The notes under the pieces were generated by a model. The model saw only the letters and a list, made by a program, of their open reading frames with translations, did not search any database and was not told the DNA's origin. The position numbers and the translations under genes were made by a program. A stretch of 64,000 nucleotides of DNA from NCBI GenBank assembly GCA_036227345.1, contig CP109468.1, forward strand, positions 1,798,001 through 1,862,000, given 5' to 3'. Shown piece by piece: positions 25,014-33,511 of the stretch (position 1 is the stretch's first letter; each line of letters opens with the position of its first letter). Source of the stretch: Streptomyces sp. NBC_01463 (GTDB taxonomy: Bacteria; Actinomycetota; Actinomycetes; Streptomycetales; Streptomycetaceae).

Positions 25014-26456
25014 ATGAAGTCGATCACGAAGACCCGGATCCGTGCGGCGGCCTCGGCCGCTGCCACCCTGGCACTGGGCTGTACGGCACTGGCCGCCGTC
25101 CCGTCATCGGCGAGCGCCGCCGACGGACCGCTCGCCGTGCAGTACCGCACCAGTGCGTCCGGGGCCACGGCCGACCAGAGCGAGCCCTGGCTGAAGGTGC
25201 GCAACACGGGCAGCGCGGCCGTGCAGCTCAGTGCCGTCAAGGTCCGCTACTACTTCAAGGGCGAGGCGGCGGGCGATGCCTACCGGTTCGCCTGCTCCTG
25301 GGCGGTGAAGGGCTGCGGGAACATCACCGGGACGTTCGGCACGCTCGCCTCCCCGACCGCCACCGCCGACCGCTATCTGGAGATCGGCTTCACGGCCGGC
25401 GCGGGATCGCTCGCACCGGGGGCCGACACCGGAGACATGCAGCTGCGCTTCTACCGGTCGAGCTGGCAGACGCTGCTGCAGAGCGACGACTACTCCTTCG
25501 ACGCGGGCCGGACGGCGTACGGAGACTGGTCGAAGGTGACCGCGCAGCTCGGCGGCGCCACGGTCTGGGGCCGGGCCCCGGAGGGCAATGACCCGACCGA
25601 CCCCACGGATCCGACCGACCCGACGGATCCGACCGATCCGCCGGAGGGCGCGCCCACGCTCTTCGACGACTTCAACTACAGCGGGCACACCGACCCGCAG
25701 ATCGCCGCGCACGGCTGGAGCGTCCGCTCGAACTCCGGCGGACCGGGGGTGCCCGGCGCCACCTGGGCACCGGAGAACGTGACGTTCGCCGCCCAGAGCG
25801 GGAACTCGGTGATGAACCTGGAGACGTCGACCGCGGGCAGCGGTGAGTCGACGAAGCAGACCGAGATCCTGACCCAGTCGATGAAGTTCCGCAACGGCAC
25901 CTATGCGGCCCGGGTGAAGTTCAACGACGCGCCGGTCTCCGGCCCCGACGGCGACCACCTCGTCCAGACGTTCTTCACCATCAACGACCTCAAGGCGCCG
26001 ATGGCGGACGACTACGCGGAGTACGACTTCGAGTACCTGCCGAACGGCGGCTGGGGCGAGAGCGGCAACATCCTCTACACGACCTCGTGGGAGACCTACC
26101 GGCCCGACCCCTGGGAGGCGGTCAACGCGCACACCGAGTCCCGGCAGAGCTACGCGGGCTGGCACGACCTGGTCGTGACGATCGACGGCAGCGCGATCAC
26201 CTACTACATCGACGGTCAGCTGTTCGGCACCCACGGGGCGGCGTATCTGCCGGAGCGGGGCATGTCGATCAACTTCAACCAGTGGCTGATCGACCTGGCC
26301 GGCCAGACGAGCACGACGCCGCGCTCGTACGACCAGCAGGTGGACTACGTCCTGCACGTGAAGGACCAGGTTCTCACCCCGGCGCAGGTCAGCGCCAAGG
26401 TGAGCGCGTTCCGCACGGCGGGGACGACGTTCCAGGACACGGTTCCTGCCGGGTGA
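25014..26456 (+). CDS. Secreted CBM3-GH16 family glycoside hydrolase
   Basis: A 480-residue secreted protein: Sec signal (about 1-36), a CBM3-type carbohydrate-binding module (about 38-190, beginning LAVQYRTSASGATADQSEPW), a D-P-T repeat linker (193-209) and a C-terminal GH16/laminarinase-like jelly roll. The GH16 signature E-x-D-x-E appears as EYDFE near residue 343. CBM3 usually binds cellulose or chitin. GH16 enzymes act on beta-glucans or related polymers, so the true substrate is open. The ATG has GGAGAGGAAC upstream. It lies 40 bp after GH20 on the same strand, so it may be part of that operon. Confidence 0.82.
   Translation: MKSITKTRIRAAASAAATLALGCTALAAVPSSASAADGPLAVQYRTSASGATADQSEPWLKVRNTGSAAVQLSAVKVRYYFKGEAAGDAYRFACSWAVKGCGNITGTFGTLASPTATADRYLEIGFTAGAGSLAPGADTGDMQLRFYRSSWQTLLQSDDYSFDAGRTAYGDWSKVTAQLGGATVWGRAPEGNDPTDPTDPTDPTDPTDPPEGAPTLFDDFNYSGHTDPQIAAHGWSVRSNSGGPGVPGATWAPENVTFAAQSGNSVMNLETSTAGSGESTKQTEILTQSMKFRNGTYAARVKFNDAPVSGPDGDHLVQTFFTINDLKAPMADDYAEYDFEYLPNGGWGESGNILYTTSWETYRPDPWEAVNAHTESRQSYAGWHDLVVTIDGSAITYYIDGQLFGTHGAAYLPERGMSINFNQWLIDLAGQTSTTPRSYDQQVDYVLHVKDQVLTPAQVSAKVSAFRTAGTTFQDTVPAG
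25590..25640 (+). repeat. Nine-base tandem repeat encoding an Asp-Pro-Thr linker
   Basis: Five consecutive GAC/GAT-CCN-ACN units plus a final Asp-Pro encode a flexible linker between the CBM3 and GH16 domains. Variation in copy number by slippage is expected. Confidence 0.8.
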
Positions 26457-26474
26457 GCCGGTAGCGGTACGGCG

Positions 26475-26510
26475 GGCGGGGCGGAGGGCGATGGCCCTCC
26501 GCCCCGCCTT
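26475..26510 (+). terminator. Terminator after the CBM3-GH16 gene
   Basis: A perfect 15-bp GC-rich stem (26475-26489 with 26494-26508) around loop GATG, followed by TT. Confidence 0.85.
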
Positions 26511-26544
26511 CGTCATGTCCGGGGTCCGATTTCCGGGCACCCCC

Positions 26545-26609
26545 TTGACATCGCCCCCACCCTCCGGGCAATCTTCCGTTAAGCAGAAACTAACTTCCGC
26601 AATACGGAA
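26545..26609 (+). promoter_or_regulatory. hyi promoter with tandem TTCCG-N5-CGGAA operators
   Basis: TTGACA (26545-26550) and CAATCT (26569-26574) are spaced 18 bp. Directly downstream are two 15-bp operators: TTCCGTTAAGCAGAA (26574-26588, imperfect) and TTCCGCAATACGGAA (26595-26609, near-perfect palindrome), start-to-start 21 bp. The same pair with the same spacing occurs at gcl. Same-face tandem binding by one repressor downstream of the start site is predicted. Confidence 0.82.
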
Positions 26610-26626
26610 GGAGCGCCGAAACCCTC

Positions 26627-27469
26627 ATGGGCTACCCGGACCAGCGCTTCGATGTGAACCTTTCGATCCTCTTCACGGAACTCCCGCTCCTGGAGCGACC
26701 CGCGGCAGCCGCCGCGGCGGGCTTCACGGCGGTCGAGCTGTGGTGGCCATGGATCGAGACCCCCACCCCTCCGCAGGCCGAACTCGACGCGCTGAAGAAG
26801 GCGCTCGACGACGCGGGCACCCAGTTGGTGGGGCTGAACTTCTACGCCGGACAGCTGCCCGGCCCCGACCGCGGCGCGCTCTCCGTGCCCGGCACGGAGT
26901 CGGACCGCTTCCGGGCCAACATCGAGGTGGCGGCCGGCTTCGCCGCCTCGGTCGGCTGCAGGGCGCTCAACGCGCTCTACGGCAACCGGGTCGACGGTGC
27001 CGACCCCGCCGAGCAGGACGCACTCGCCCTGGAGAACCTGGTCACCGCCGCCCACGCGGCCGACCGGATCGGGGCGGTCCTGCTGATCGAGACCCTGAAC
27101 GCGCCGGAGTCCCCGCGCTACCCGCTGGTGAGCGCACCGGCCGGGATCGAGGTCGTCGACCGGATCAACGCGGCGACGGGCCTCGGCAACGCGAAGTTCC
27201 TGCTGGACCTGTACCACCTGTCGATGAACGGCGAGGACCTCAGCCAGGTCATCGGCGCCTACGCCGACAGGACCGGTCACGTCCAGATCGCGGACAACCC
27301 GGGCCGCGGCGCACCCGGCACCGGCTCGCTCCCGCTGGAGCAGCTCCTCGACGAGCTGACGAAGGCCGGTTACGACGGCTGGGTCGGCCTGGAGTACAAG
27401 CCGGGCGACCGGCCGAGCGCCGAGTCCTTCGAGTGGCTCCCGGCCACCGCACGGGCCGCCCGCCGGTAG
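26627..27469 (+). CDS. hyi: Hydroxypyruvate isomerase
   Basis: Interconverts hydroxypyruvate and tartronate semialdehyde, serving the glyoxylate-to-glycerate branch. A 280-residue TIM-barrel (AP-endonuclease-2-like) protein. Expected metal and acid residues lie in GFTAVELWWPW near residue 30, LLIETLNAPESPRYPL near 150, LLDLYHLSMNGED near 188, HVQIADNPGRGAPGTG near 220 and VGLEYKPG near 255. The ATG has GGAAGGAG upstream, which overlaps the end of the operator. It is followed after 44 bp by the tartronate semialdehyde reductase gene, so both respond to the tandem operators. Confidence 0.95.
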   Translation: MGYPDQRFDVNLSILFTELPLLERPAAAAAAGFTAVELWWPWIETPTPPQAELDALKKALDDAGTQLVGLNFYAGQLPGPDRGALSVPGTESDRFRANIEVAAGFAASVGCRALNALYGNRVDGADPAEQDALALENLVTAAHAADRIGAVLLIETLNAPESPRYPLVSAPAGIEVVDRINAATGLGNAKFLLDLYHLSMNGEDLSQVIGAYADRTGHVQIADNPGRGAPGTGSLPLEQLLDELTKAGYDGWVGLEYKPGDRPSAESFEWLPATARAARR

Positions 27470-27513
27470 CGGCGGACCGTCACTCGCACACACGTTTATC
27501 GGAAGGCACCCTC

Positions 27514-28413
27514 ATGAGCAACAACCTCCCCAAGGTTGCGTGGATCGGGCTCGGCATCATGGGTTCGCCCATGTCCGAGAACCTGATCAAGGCCGGTTAC
27601 GACGTCACCGGTTACACCCTGGAGCAGGACAAGGTCGACCGGCTGGCCGCGGCCGGCGGCACCGGCGCCTCCTCGATCGCCGAAGCGGTCAAGGACGCGG
27701 ACGTGGTCATCACGATGGTGCCCGCCTCCCCGCAGGTCGAGGCGATCGCGTACGGCTCCGAGGGCATCCTGGAGAACGCGAAGCGCGGCGCGCTGCTGAT
27801 CGACATGTCCTCGATCACCCCGCAGACCTCCGTGGACCTCGCGAAGAACGCCGCCGAGAAGGGCATCCGCGTCCTGGACGCCCCCGTGTCCGGCGGTGAG
27901 GCGGGCGCCATCGAGGCCGTGCTGTCGATCATGGTCGGTGGCGAGCGGGCCGACTTCGACGCCGCCAAGCCGGTGCTCGACGCGCTGGGCAAGACCATCG
28001 TGCTCTGCGGTCCGCACGGCTCGGGCCAGACGGTGAAGGCGGCCAACCAGCTGATCGTCGCCGTCAACATCCAGGCCTGCGCCGAGGCCGTCGTCTTCCT
28101 GGAGAAGTCCGGGGTGGACCTCGCCGCCGCGCTCGACGTCCTCAACGGCGGACTGGCCGGCTCGACCGTGCTGACCCGCAAGAAGGACAACTTCCTGAAC
28201 CGGAACTTCGCTCCCGGCTTCCGGATCGATCTGCACCACAAGGACATGGGCATCGTCACGGACGCCGCCCGCAACGTCGGTGCCGCACTGCCCGTCGGCG
28301 GTGTCGTCGCCCAGCTCGTCGCCTCGCTGCGCGCCCAGGGCGACGGCGGCCTGGACCACTCGGCGCTGCTGCGCTCGGTCGAGCGTCTCTCCGGTCAGCC
28401 CGTCCAGGACTGA
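27514..28413 (+). CDS. glxR: 2-hydroxy-3-oxopropionate (tartronate semialdehyde) reductase
   Basis: NAD(P)H-dependent reduction of tartronate semialdehyde to glycerate. 299 residues of the beta-hydroxyacid dehydrogenase family: Rossmann motif [13 protein letters not shown] at 12-24, substrate motif [11 protein letters not shown] near 124, catalytic Lys in GQTVKAANQ near 171, and [22 protein letters not shown] near 227. The ATG has GGAAGG upstream. Second gene of the hyi operon, ending at a hairpin terminator. Confidence 0.95.
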   Translation: MSNNLPKVAWIGLGIMGSPMSENLIKAGYDVTGYTLEQDKVDRLAAAGGTGASSIAEAVKDADVVITMVPASPQVEAIAYGSEGILENAKRGALLIDMSSITPQTSVDLAKNAAEKGIRVLDAPVSGGEAGAIEAVLSIMVGGERADFDAAKPVLDALGKTIVLCGPHGSGQTVKAANQLIVAVNIQACAEAVVFLEKSGVDLAAALDVLNGGLAGSTVLTRKKDNFLNRNFAPGFRIDLHHKDMGIVTDAARNVGAALPVGGVVAQLVASLRAQGDGGLDHSALLRSVERLSGQPVQD

Positions 28414-28419
28414 CCGACG

Positions 28420-28447
28420 CGGCCGGGCCCCGTCGCGGGCCCGGCCG
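28420..28447 (+). terminator. Terminator after the tartronate semialdehyde reductase gene
   Basis: A perfect 11-bp stem (28420-28430 with 28437-28447) around a 6-nt loop, starting 7 bp after the stop codon. Confidence 0.75.
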
Positions 28448-28581
28448 GCACCACCCCGCCGGGTGCGTATCCCCCGGCCCCACAGACTTCCGGGCGGCGT
28501 CGGCGCTGACACCTGTCCTGTCGCGCCCAGGCGCCGGCGCCGTCCGGAACACCCCTTCACGCACCACCTTCGCCAAGAATT

Positions 28582-28621
28582 TCAACAAACTGTTGACGTC
28601 AGGTTCGGAGCGTACTTACGC
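28582..28621 (+). promoter_or_regulatory. katA promoter with TCAACA-N3-TGTTGA operator
   Basis: TCAACAAACTGTTGA (28582-28596) is a perfect 6-bp inverted repeat around 3 bp and overlaps the -35 TTGACG (28593-28598). TTACGC (28616-28621) follows after 17 bp. Box, flanks and promoter geometry equal those of the uraD operon and, more weakly, aceB. Confidence 0.8.
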
Positions 28622-28682
28622 TCCTGGAGCCCCCAGGCCGTCGCAGTTCAGCAGCTCCCGTACGGAAGGTCGCCCCGACACC

Positions 28683-30140
28683 ATGACGCAGCGCGTGCTT
28701 ACGACCGAGTCCGGCGCCCCGGTCGCCGACAACCAGAACTCCGCCACCGCCGGCGCCGGCGGCCCGATCCTCCTCCAGGACGGTCACCTCCTGGAGAAGC
28801 TCGCCCGCTTCAACCGGGAGCGCATCCCGGAGCGCGTGGTGCACGCACGGGGCTCCGGCGCGTACGGCTACTTCGAGGTGACCGACGACGTCACCGGCTT
28901 CACCCGCGCCGACTTCCTCTCCGAGGTCGGCCGCCGCACCGAGACGTTCATCCGGTTCTCCACGGTCGCCGACTCGCTCGGCGGTGCGGACGCGGTGCGC
29001 GACCCGCGCGGCTTCGCGCTCAAGTTCTACACGAACGACGGCAATTACGACCTCGTCGGCAACAACACCCCGGTGTTCTTCATCAAGGACCCGATCAAGT
29101 TCCCCGACTTCATCCACTCCCAGAAGCGCGACCCGTTCACGGGCCGTCAGGAAGCGGACAACGTCTGGGACTTCTGGGCGCACGCGCCCGAGGCGACGCA
29201 CCAGGTGACCTGGCTGATGGGCGACCGCGGCATCCCCGCCTCGTACCGTCACATGAACGGCTACGGCTCGCACACCTACCAGTGGACGAACGCCGCCGGC
29301 GAGGCCTTCTTCGTCAAGTACCACTTCAAGACGAACCAGGGCGTGCGCTCCCTCTCCGCCGAGCAGGCCGCCGAGCTCGTCGGCAAGGACGCCAGCTCCC
29401 ACCAGACGGACCTGCTCCAGGCGATCGAGCGCGGGGTGAACCCGTCCTGGACGCTGTACGTGCAGGTCATGCCGGCCGCCGAGGCCGCGGACTACCGCTT
29501 CAACCCGTTCGACCTCACCAAGGTGTGGCCGCACAGCGACTACCCGCTCCAGCGGGTCGGCCGGCTCGTCCTGGACCGCAACCCGGACAACGTCTTCGCC
29601 GAGGTGGAGCAGGCCGCGTTCTCCCCGAACAACTTCGTGCCCGGCATCGGTCCGTCCCCGGACAAGATGCTCCAGGGCCGGCTGTTCGCCTACGCGGACG
29701 CGCACCGCTACCGGCTGGGCGTCAACCACACCCACCTGCCGGTGAACGCGCCGCGCACCGCCGTCGTCGACAACTACAGCCGCGACGGGCTGCACGCCAC
29801 GCGCAACGGCGCCCGCCACGACAAGAACTACGAGCCCAACTCGTACGCGGGACCGGCCCAGACGGACGCCGCGTTCTCCGCGCCGATCGCCGTCCAGGGC
29901 TGGACCGGCACGCACGAGGCGCCCGCCCACACCAAGGACGACGACTTCTTCCAGGCCGGTGAGCTGTACCGGCTGATGTCGGACGACGAGCAGGGCCGGC
30001 TGATCGCCAACATCGCGGGCGGCCTGTCGCAGGTCACCCGGGACGACGTGATCGAGAAGAACCTCGCCCACTTCCACGCCGCGGACGCCGAGTACGGCAA
30101 GCGCGTGGAGGAGGCCGTCCGCGCCCTGCGCGAGGACTGA
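28683..30140 (+). CDS. katA: Monofunctional heme catalase
   Basis: Converts H2O2 to water and oxygen in the cytoplasm. 485 residues, the small-subunit clade size. Distal-side His54 ([14 protein letters not shown]) and Asn127 ([11 protein letters not shown]) and the proximal heme ligand Tyr337 ([14 protein letters not shown]) are all present. GGAAGG lies about 12 nt before the ATG, so the spacing is long. It follows the glyoxylate genes but has its own promoter with the urate-operon operator, so it is probably the catalase dedicated to peroxide made by urate oxidase rather than a general stress catalase. No OxyR- or CatR-type regulator gene is adjacent. Confidence 0.97.
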   Translation: MTQRVLTTESGAPVADNQNSATAGAGGPILLQDGHLLEKLARFNRERIPERVVHARGSGAYGYFEVTDDVTGFTRADFLSEVGRRTETFIRFSTVADSLGGADAVRDPRGFALKFYTNDGNYDLVGNNTPVFFIKDPIKFPDFIHSQKRDPFTGRQEADNVWDFWAHAPEATHQVTWLMGDRGIPASYRHMNGYGSHTYQWTNAAGEAFFVKYHFKTNQGVRSLSAEQAAELVGKDASSHQTDLLQAIERGVNPSWTLYVQVMPAAEAADYRFNPFDLTKVWPHSDYPLQRVGRLVLDRNPDNVFAEVEQAAFSPNNFVPGIGPSPDKMLQGRLFAYADAHRYRLGVNHTHLPVNAPRTAVVDNYSRDGLHATRNGARHDKNYEPNSYAGPAQTDAAFSAPIAVQGWTGTHEAPAHTKDDDFFQAGELYRLMSDDEQGRLIANIAGGLSQVTRDDVIEKNLAHFHAADAEYGKRVEEAVRALRED

Positions 30141-30163
30141 CCCCTCCCGTTGGGCCCCCAAGC

Positions 30164-30218
30164 CCTGCCCGCGCCGTCGCGCCCACCCGGATGAGGGGTT
30201 GCGCGGGGCGCGGGCAGG
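30164..30218 (+). terminator. Hairpin after katA
   Basis: A perfect 12-bp stem pairs 30164-30175 with 30207-30218, with a 31-nt loop, 23 bp after the katA stop. The loop is long for an intrinsic terminator. Confidence 0.5.
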
Positions 30219-30429
30219 ACGAGGCCGTGGCGGTGGCGTGATGCCAGTGCGGTGGTGTGGGTGGCGGTGCCGGTTCCTGACCTGAAGGAGCCCGCACCTG
30301 CCGCCCCCTTCGCGCCCCGCCGCGGCCCCTGTCTTTCTTCCCTTGTCTTTCCCCGAACCGGGCGTGGAGTACGGATTACGGTCCCGTACTCCACGCCCTT
30401 TCACGTTCGCGGATGTCCGGGGCGCCCGC

Positions 30430-30464
30430 TTCCGTCCTCAAACGCCGGACGGGCTGGGGTTGCC
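30430..30464 (+). repeat. 35-bp REP-like direct repeat, copy 1
   Basis: In the 531-bp gap between katA and gcl. The core CCTCAAACGCCGGACGGGCT is a palindromic-type element common in Streptomyces intergenic regions. It is identical over 35 bp to the copy at 30506-30540. The remainder of the gap shows no gene. Confidence 0.8.
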
Positions 30465-30505
30465 CGAAGCCGGCCCTTCCCGGTTCCGGACCCCCACCCT
30501 GAGGG

Positions 30506-30540
30506 TTCCGTCCTCAAACGCCGGACGGGCTGGGGTTGCC
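30506..30540 (+). repeat. 35-bp REP-like direct repeat, copy 2
   Basis: Identical to 30430-30464, start-to-start distance 76 bp. With the inverted copy at 30559-30581 it can form a large hairpin. Confidence 0.8.
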
Positions 30541-30558
30541 AGGGCGGGCGCACATCCG

Positions 30559-30581
30559 AGCCCGTCCGGCGATTGAGGACG
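30559..30581 (-). repeat. Inverted REP-like copy
   Basis: The reverse complement of the repeat core over 23 bp with one base difference (AATCGCC instead of AAACGCC). It pairs with copy 2 and could act as a transcription-end or mRNA-stabilising structure between the convergent katA and gcl. Confidence 0.75.
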
Positions 30582-30613
30582 CCCTCACCTCGGCACACCC
30601 TGACGCACAACGA

Positions 30614-30654
30614 CCCGGCCCCCGCCCCCCGTTGAACGGGAGACGGGGGCCGGG
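30614..30654 (-). terminator. Terminator after gcl
   Basis: An 11-bp stem pairs 30614-30624 with 30644-30654, 18 bp past the gcl stop on the minus strand. Confidence 0.65.
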
Positions 30655-30671
30655 GCCGTGGGCCCGGGGGG

Positions 30672-32456
30672 TCAGGCCGACGTGAACGGGCGGATCGCCG
30701 TCGGGGCGTGGGACGGGTCCGAGGCGATGTCCTCGAACTCGTTGACCGACGCGATGTCCGAACCGCTCATCGAGATGTTCGTGACCCGCTCCAGGATCGC
30801 CTCGACCACCACCGGCACCCGGAACTCCGCCGCCAGCTTCTTGGCCTCCTCGAAGGCCGGCAGCAGCTGGTCCGGCTCGGTGACCCGGATCGCCTTGCAG
30901 CCCAGGCCCTCGACGACCTTGACGTGGTCCACGCCGTAGACGCCCAGCTCCGGGGAGTTGATGTTCTCGAACTCCAGGTTGACCTGGAAGTCGATGTCGA
31001 AGTTGCGCTGCGCCTGGCGGATCAGCCCCAGGTAGGAGTTGTTCACCAGGACGTGCACGTACGGGATGCGGTGCTGCGCACCGACCGCGAGCTCCTCCAG
31101 CATGAACTGGAAGTCGTAGTCACCGGACAGGGCGACGACCGAGCCCTCGGGGTCGGCCGTGGCGACACCCAGCGCGGCCGGGATGGTCCAGCCGAGCGGG
31201 CCCGCCTGACCGGCGTTGATCCAGTGGCGCGGCCGGTAGACGTGCAGCATCTGCGCGCCCGCGATCTGGGAGAGGCCGATCGTGGTGACGTAGCGGGTCT
31301 CCGGGCCGAACGCCCGGTTCATCTCCTCGTACACCCGCTGCGGCTTCAGCGGCACGTTGTCGAAGTGCGTACGGCGCTGGAGCTTCGCCTTGCGCTCCTG
31401 CGCGGACGCGGCCCACTGCGAGCGGTCCTTCAGCTTGCCGGCGTCCTTCAGCTCGCGCGCCACCTCGACGAACAGCTCCAGCGCGGCCTTGGCGTCGGAG
31501 GCGATGCCGAGGTCGGGGGCGAAGATCTTGCCCAGCTGTGTGGGCTCGATGTCGACGTGGACGAACTTACGGCCCTGGGTGTAGACGTCGAGCTTGCCGG
31601 TGTGACGGTTGGCCCAGCGGTTGCCGATGCCGAGGACGAAGTCGGACTCCAGGAACGTCGCGTTGCCGTAGCGGTGCGAGGTCTGCAGGCCCACCATGCC
31701 GGCGTTCAGCTCGTGGTCGTCGGCGATGATGCCCCAGCCCATCAGGGTCGGGACGACCGGGACGCCGGTCAGCTCGGCGAACTCCACCAGGAGGTCCGAG
31801 GCGTCGGCGTTGAGGATGCCGCCGCCCGCGACCAGCAGCGGCCGCTCGGAGGCGTTCAGCATCTCCACGGCGCGTTCGATCTGCTTGCGGCTCGCGGCGG
31901 GCTTGTGCACCGGCAGCGGCTCGTACAGCTCCGGGTCGAACTCGATCTCGGTGAGCTGCACGTCGATCGGCAGGTCGATGAGGACCGGGCCGGGACGGCC
32001 GGTGCGCATCAGGTGGAAGGCCTGCTGGAAGACGCCGGGGACCTGCGCGGCCTCCAGCACGGTGGTGGCCGCCTTGGTGACCGGCTTGGCGATCGACGAG
32101 ATGTCGACGGCCTGGAAGTCCTCCTTGTGGAGGGCCGCGGTGGGCGCCTGGCCGGTGATGCACAGGATCGGGATCGAGTCCGCGATGGCCGAGTACAGGC
32201 CGGTGATCATGTCGGTGCCGGCCGGGCCGGACGTACCGATGCAGACGCCGATGTTCCCGGGGGTGGCCCGGGTGTAGCCCTCCGCCATGTGGGAGGCGCC
32301 CTCGACGTGGCGGGCGAGCGTGTGATGAACCCCGCCGGCGGCCTTGAGGGCCGCGTAGAAGGGGTTGATCGCCGCGCCCGGCACACCGAACGCGTTGCTG
32401 ACGCCTTCGCGCTTGAGGATCTCAACTGCCGCTCGGGCAGCGGTCATACGAGGCAT
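30672..32456 (-). CDS. gcl: Glyoxylate carboligase (tartronate-semialdehyde synthase)
   Basis: ThDP-dependent condensation of two glyoxylates to tartronate semialdehyde and CO2. 594 residues with the three ThDP-enzyme domains. The motif [16 protein letters not shown] near residue 50 has Val where other ThDP enzymes carry the proton-relay Glu, the hallmark of Gcl. The ThDP/Mg motif begins [15 protein letters not shown] near 453. The ATG has AGGAG upstream. It is transcribed toward katA and away from the zinc-ribbon gene, and its promoter carries the same tandem operators as hyi, so the three-step route to glycerate is co-regulated although split over two units. Confidence 0.97.
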   Translation of the reverse strand: MPRMTAARAAVEILKREGVSNAFGVPGAAINPFYAALKAAGGVHHTLARHVEGASHMAEGYTRATPGNIGVCIGTSGPAGTDMITGLYSAIADSIPILCITGQAPTAALHKEDFQAVDISSIAKPVTKAATTVLEAAQVPGVFQQAFHLMRTGRPGPVLIDLPIDVQLTEIEFDPELYEPLPVHKPAASRKQIERAVEMLNASERPLLVAGGGILNADASDLLVEFAELTGVPVVPTLMGWGIIADDHELNAGMVGLQTSHRYGNATFLESDFVLGIGNRWANRHTGKLDVYTQGRKFVHVDIEPTQLGKIFAPDLGIASDAKAALELFVEVARELKDAGKLKDRSQWAASAQERKAKLQRRTHFDNVPLKPQRVYEEMNRAFGPETRYVTTIGLSQIAGAQMLHVYRPRHWINAGQAGPLGWTIPAALGVATADPEGSVVALSGDYDFQFMLEELAVGAQHRIPYVHVLVNNSYLGLIRQAQRNFDIDFQVNLEFENINSPELGVYGVDHVKVVEGLGCKAIRVTEPDQLLPAFEEAKKLAAEFRVPVVVEAILERVTNISMSGSDIASVNEFEDIASDPSHAPTAIRPFTSA

Positions 32457-32516
32457 TGAGTGCTCCTGCTCGAACCTGGAGGAGTCGGGCTCTGTCGCGC
32501 CACCTGAGAGCACCAA

Positions 32517-32584
32517 TTCCGTATTGCGGAAAATTGATTCTGCTATACGGAAGCAAATCTAAAGTGCGGCCGGACAGCCGTCAA
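32517..32584 (-). promoter_or_regulatory. gcl promoter with tandem TTCCG-N5-CGGAA operators
   Basis: On the minus strand TTGACG (32584-32579) and TAGATT (32561-32556) are spaced 17 bp. Downstream, TTCCGTATAGCAGAA (32552-32538, imperfect) and TTCCGCAATACGGAA (32531-32517) follow with a 21-bp start-to-start distance. Order, quality and spacing of the two operators are the same as at hyi. The rest of the 286-bp gap up to the next gene shows nothing clear. Confidence 0.85.
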
Positions 32585-32742
32585 GAGAGGCGGTCCCGGG
32601 GGCGGAACAAGCGGAGGGGAAACCCCGAAGTACCCCAAGTCGCTCCCCCTGGCCTCGCTCTTGGTGGAGCATGGGGGTACGGAGCGGAGTCGGCCCGGTG
32701 AACAGGGGCGGCCGCATCCCGGTGGGCCGGAAGGAGTCCGAG

Positions 32743-33465
32743 GTGGAGTCAGTGCCGGTACGGTGCCCGGCCTGCCGCCGCGACCACGCGTACGTCACGC
32801 CCGTCTACCCGTGCCCCTGCGGCGCCCCGACGGCCCCGCCGCTGCTGCGCGGCGCCCCGGTCGTGCCGATCACCCACCGCACCTGGAACGACGACTGGGT
32901 GACCGTGCGCTGCCGCGGCTGCGGCCGGCACGACCAGTGGCCGCAGCCCGAGCTGTGCTGCCCGTGCGGGGCCGTGCTGCGCATCCCGGTCCGCCCCGTG
33001 ACGGCGTCCGGCCGCGCGGCCGGACCGGCGTCCCGGCCGGTGCGCCCGGCACACATACCGCTGCCGCGGACCGCGGCGGTGCCGCGGCCGGCGTTCCGGC
33101 CGCTGACGATCCGCACCGCGCGCGACGCGGTCGCCGCCGCCGCCCTCTACCTGAAGTGGCTGGGCTACCGCGAGGTCGTGCAGCCCGCCGAACGCCCCGC
33201 GTCCCGGATCGACCTGCGGGCGGCCGGGCTGATCGCCCAGGTCGACTCCACCACCCGCCCGACCAGCCTGCGCGACGTCGAATGCCTGTGGCTCAACGCG
33301 CTCAGCGCCTCGGTGGCGAGCGTGTTCTTCTCGCTCGCGGGCTACGCGCGGGACGCCAGGGAGCGGGCCGACGGACTCGGCATCCCGCTGTTCGTCATGG
33401 ACCTCACCGGCACCCCGCAGCCGGTGAACAGCCCGGCGAACGAGCTGATCAGCACCGGCGCCTGA
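32743..33465 (+). CDS. Zinc-ribbon protein with a restriction-endonuclease-like C-terminal domain
   Basis: A 240-residue protein whose function is not established. The N-terminal 85 residues hold paired cysteine knuckles (CPAC, CPCG, CRGCG, CCPCG) suggesting two zinc ribbons. A Pro-rich linker leads to a C-terminal domain (about 115-235) with a pattern seen in Mrr/PD-(D/E)xK-like folds: YLKWLGYREV, SRIDLRAAGLIAQVDSTTRP and ADGLGIPLFVMDLTG. The usual catalytic lysine after Q-V is not obvious (QVDSTT), so the domain may be inactive or only DNA-binding. The GTG at 32743 has GGAAGGAG at 6 nt. It is not linked to a methylase. Confidence 0.75.
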   Translation: MESVPVRCPACRRDHAYVTPVYPCPCGAPTAPPLLRGAPVVPITHRTWNDDWVTVRCRGCGRHDQWPQPELCCPCGAVLRIPVRPVTASGRAAGPASRPVRPAHIPLPRTAAVPRPAFRPLTIRTARDAVAAAALYLKWLGYREVVQPAERPASRIDLRAAGLIAQVDSTTRPTSLRDVECLWLNALSASVASVFFSLAGYARDARERADGLGIPLFVMDLTGTPQPVNSPANELISTGA

Positions 33466-33511
33466 CCCCACCGGCCCGCCCCGGGACGGGCGGAGCGCGG
33501 CATACTGAGCT

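Noticed and set aside
25590..25640. Mini-CRISPR or microsatellite element
   Set aside because: The 9-base repeat is in frame and encodes an Asp-Pro-Thr linker inside a secreted enzyme.
32671..32742. Upstream start for the zinc-ribbon protein
   Set aside because: The extra residues are Gly/Arg-rich and lack a ribosome binding site. The GTG at 32743 has GGAAGGAG at ideal spacing.
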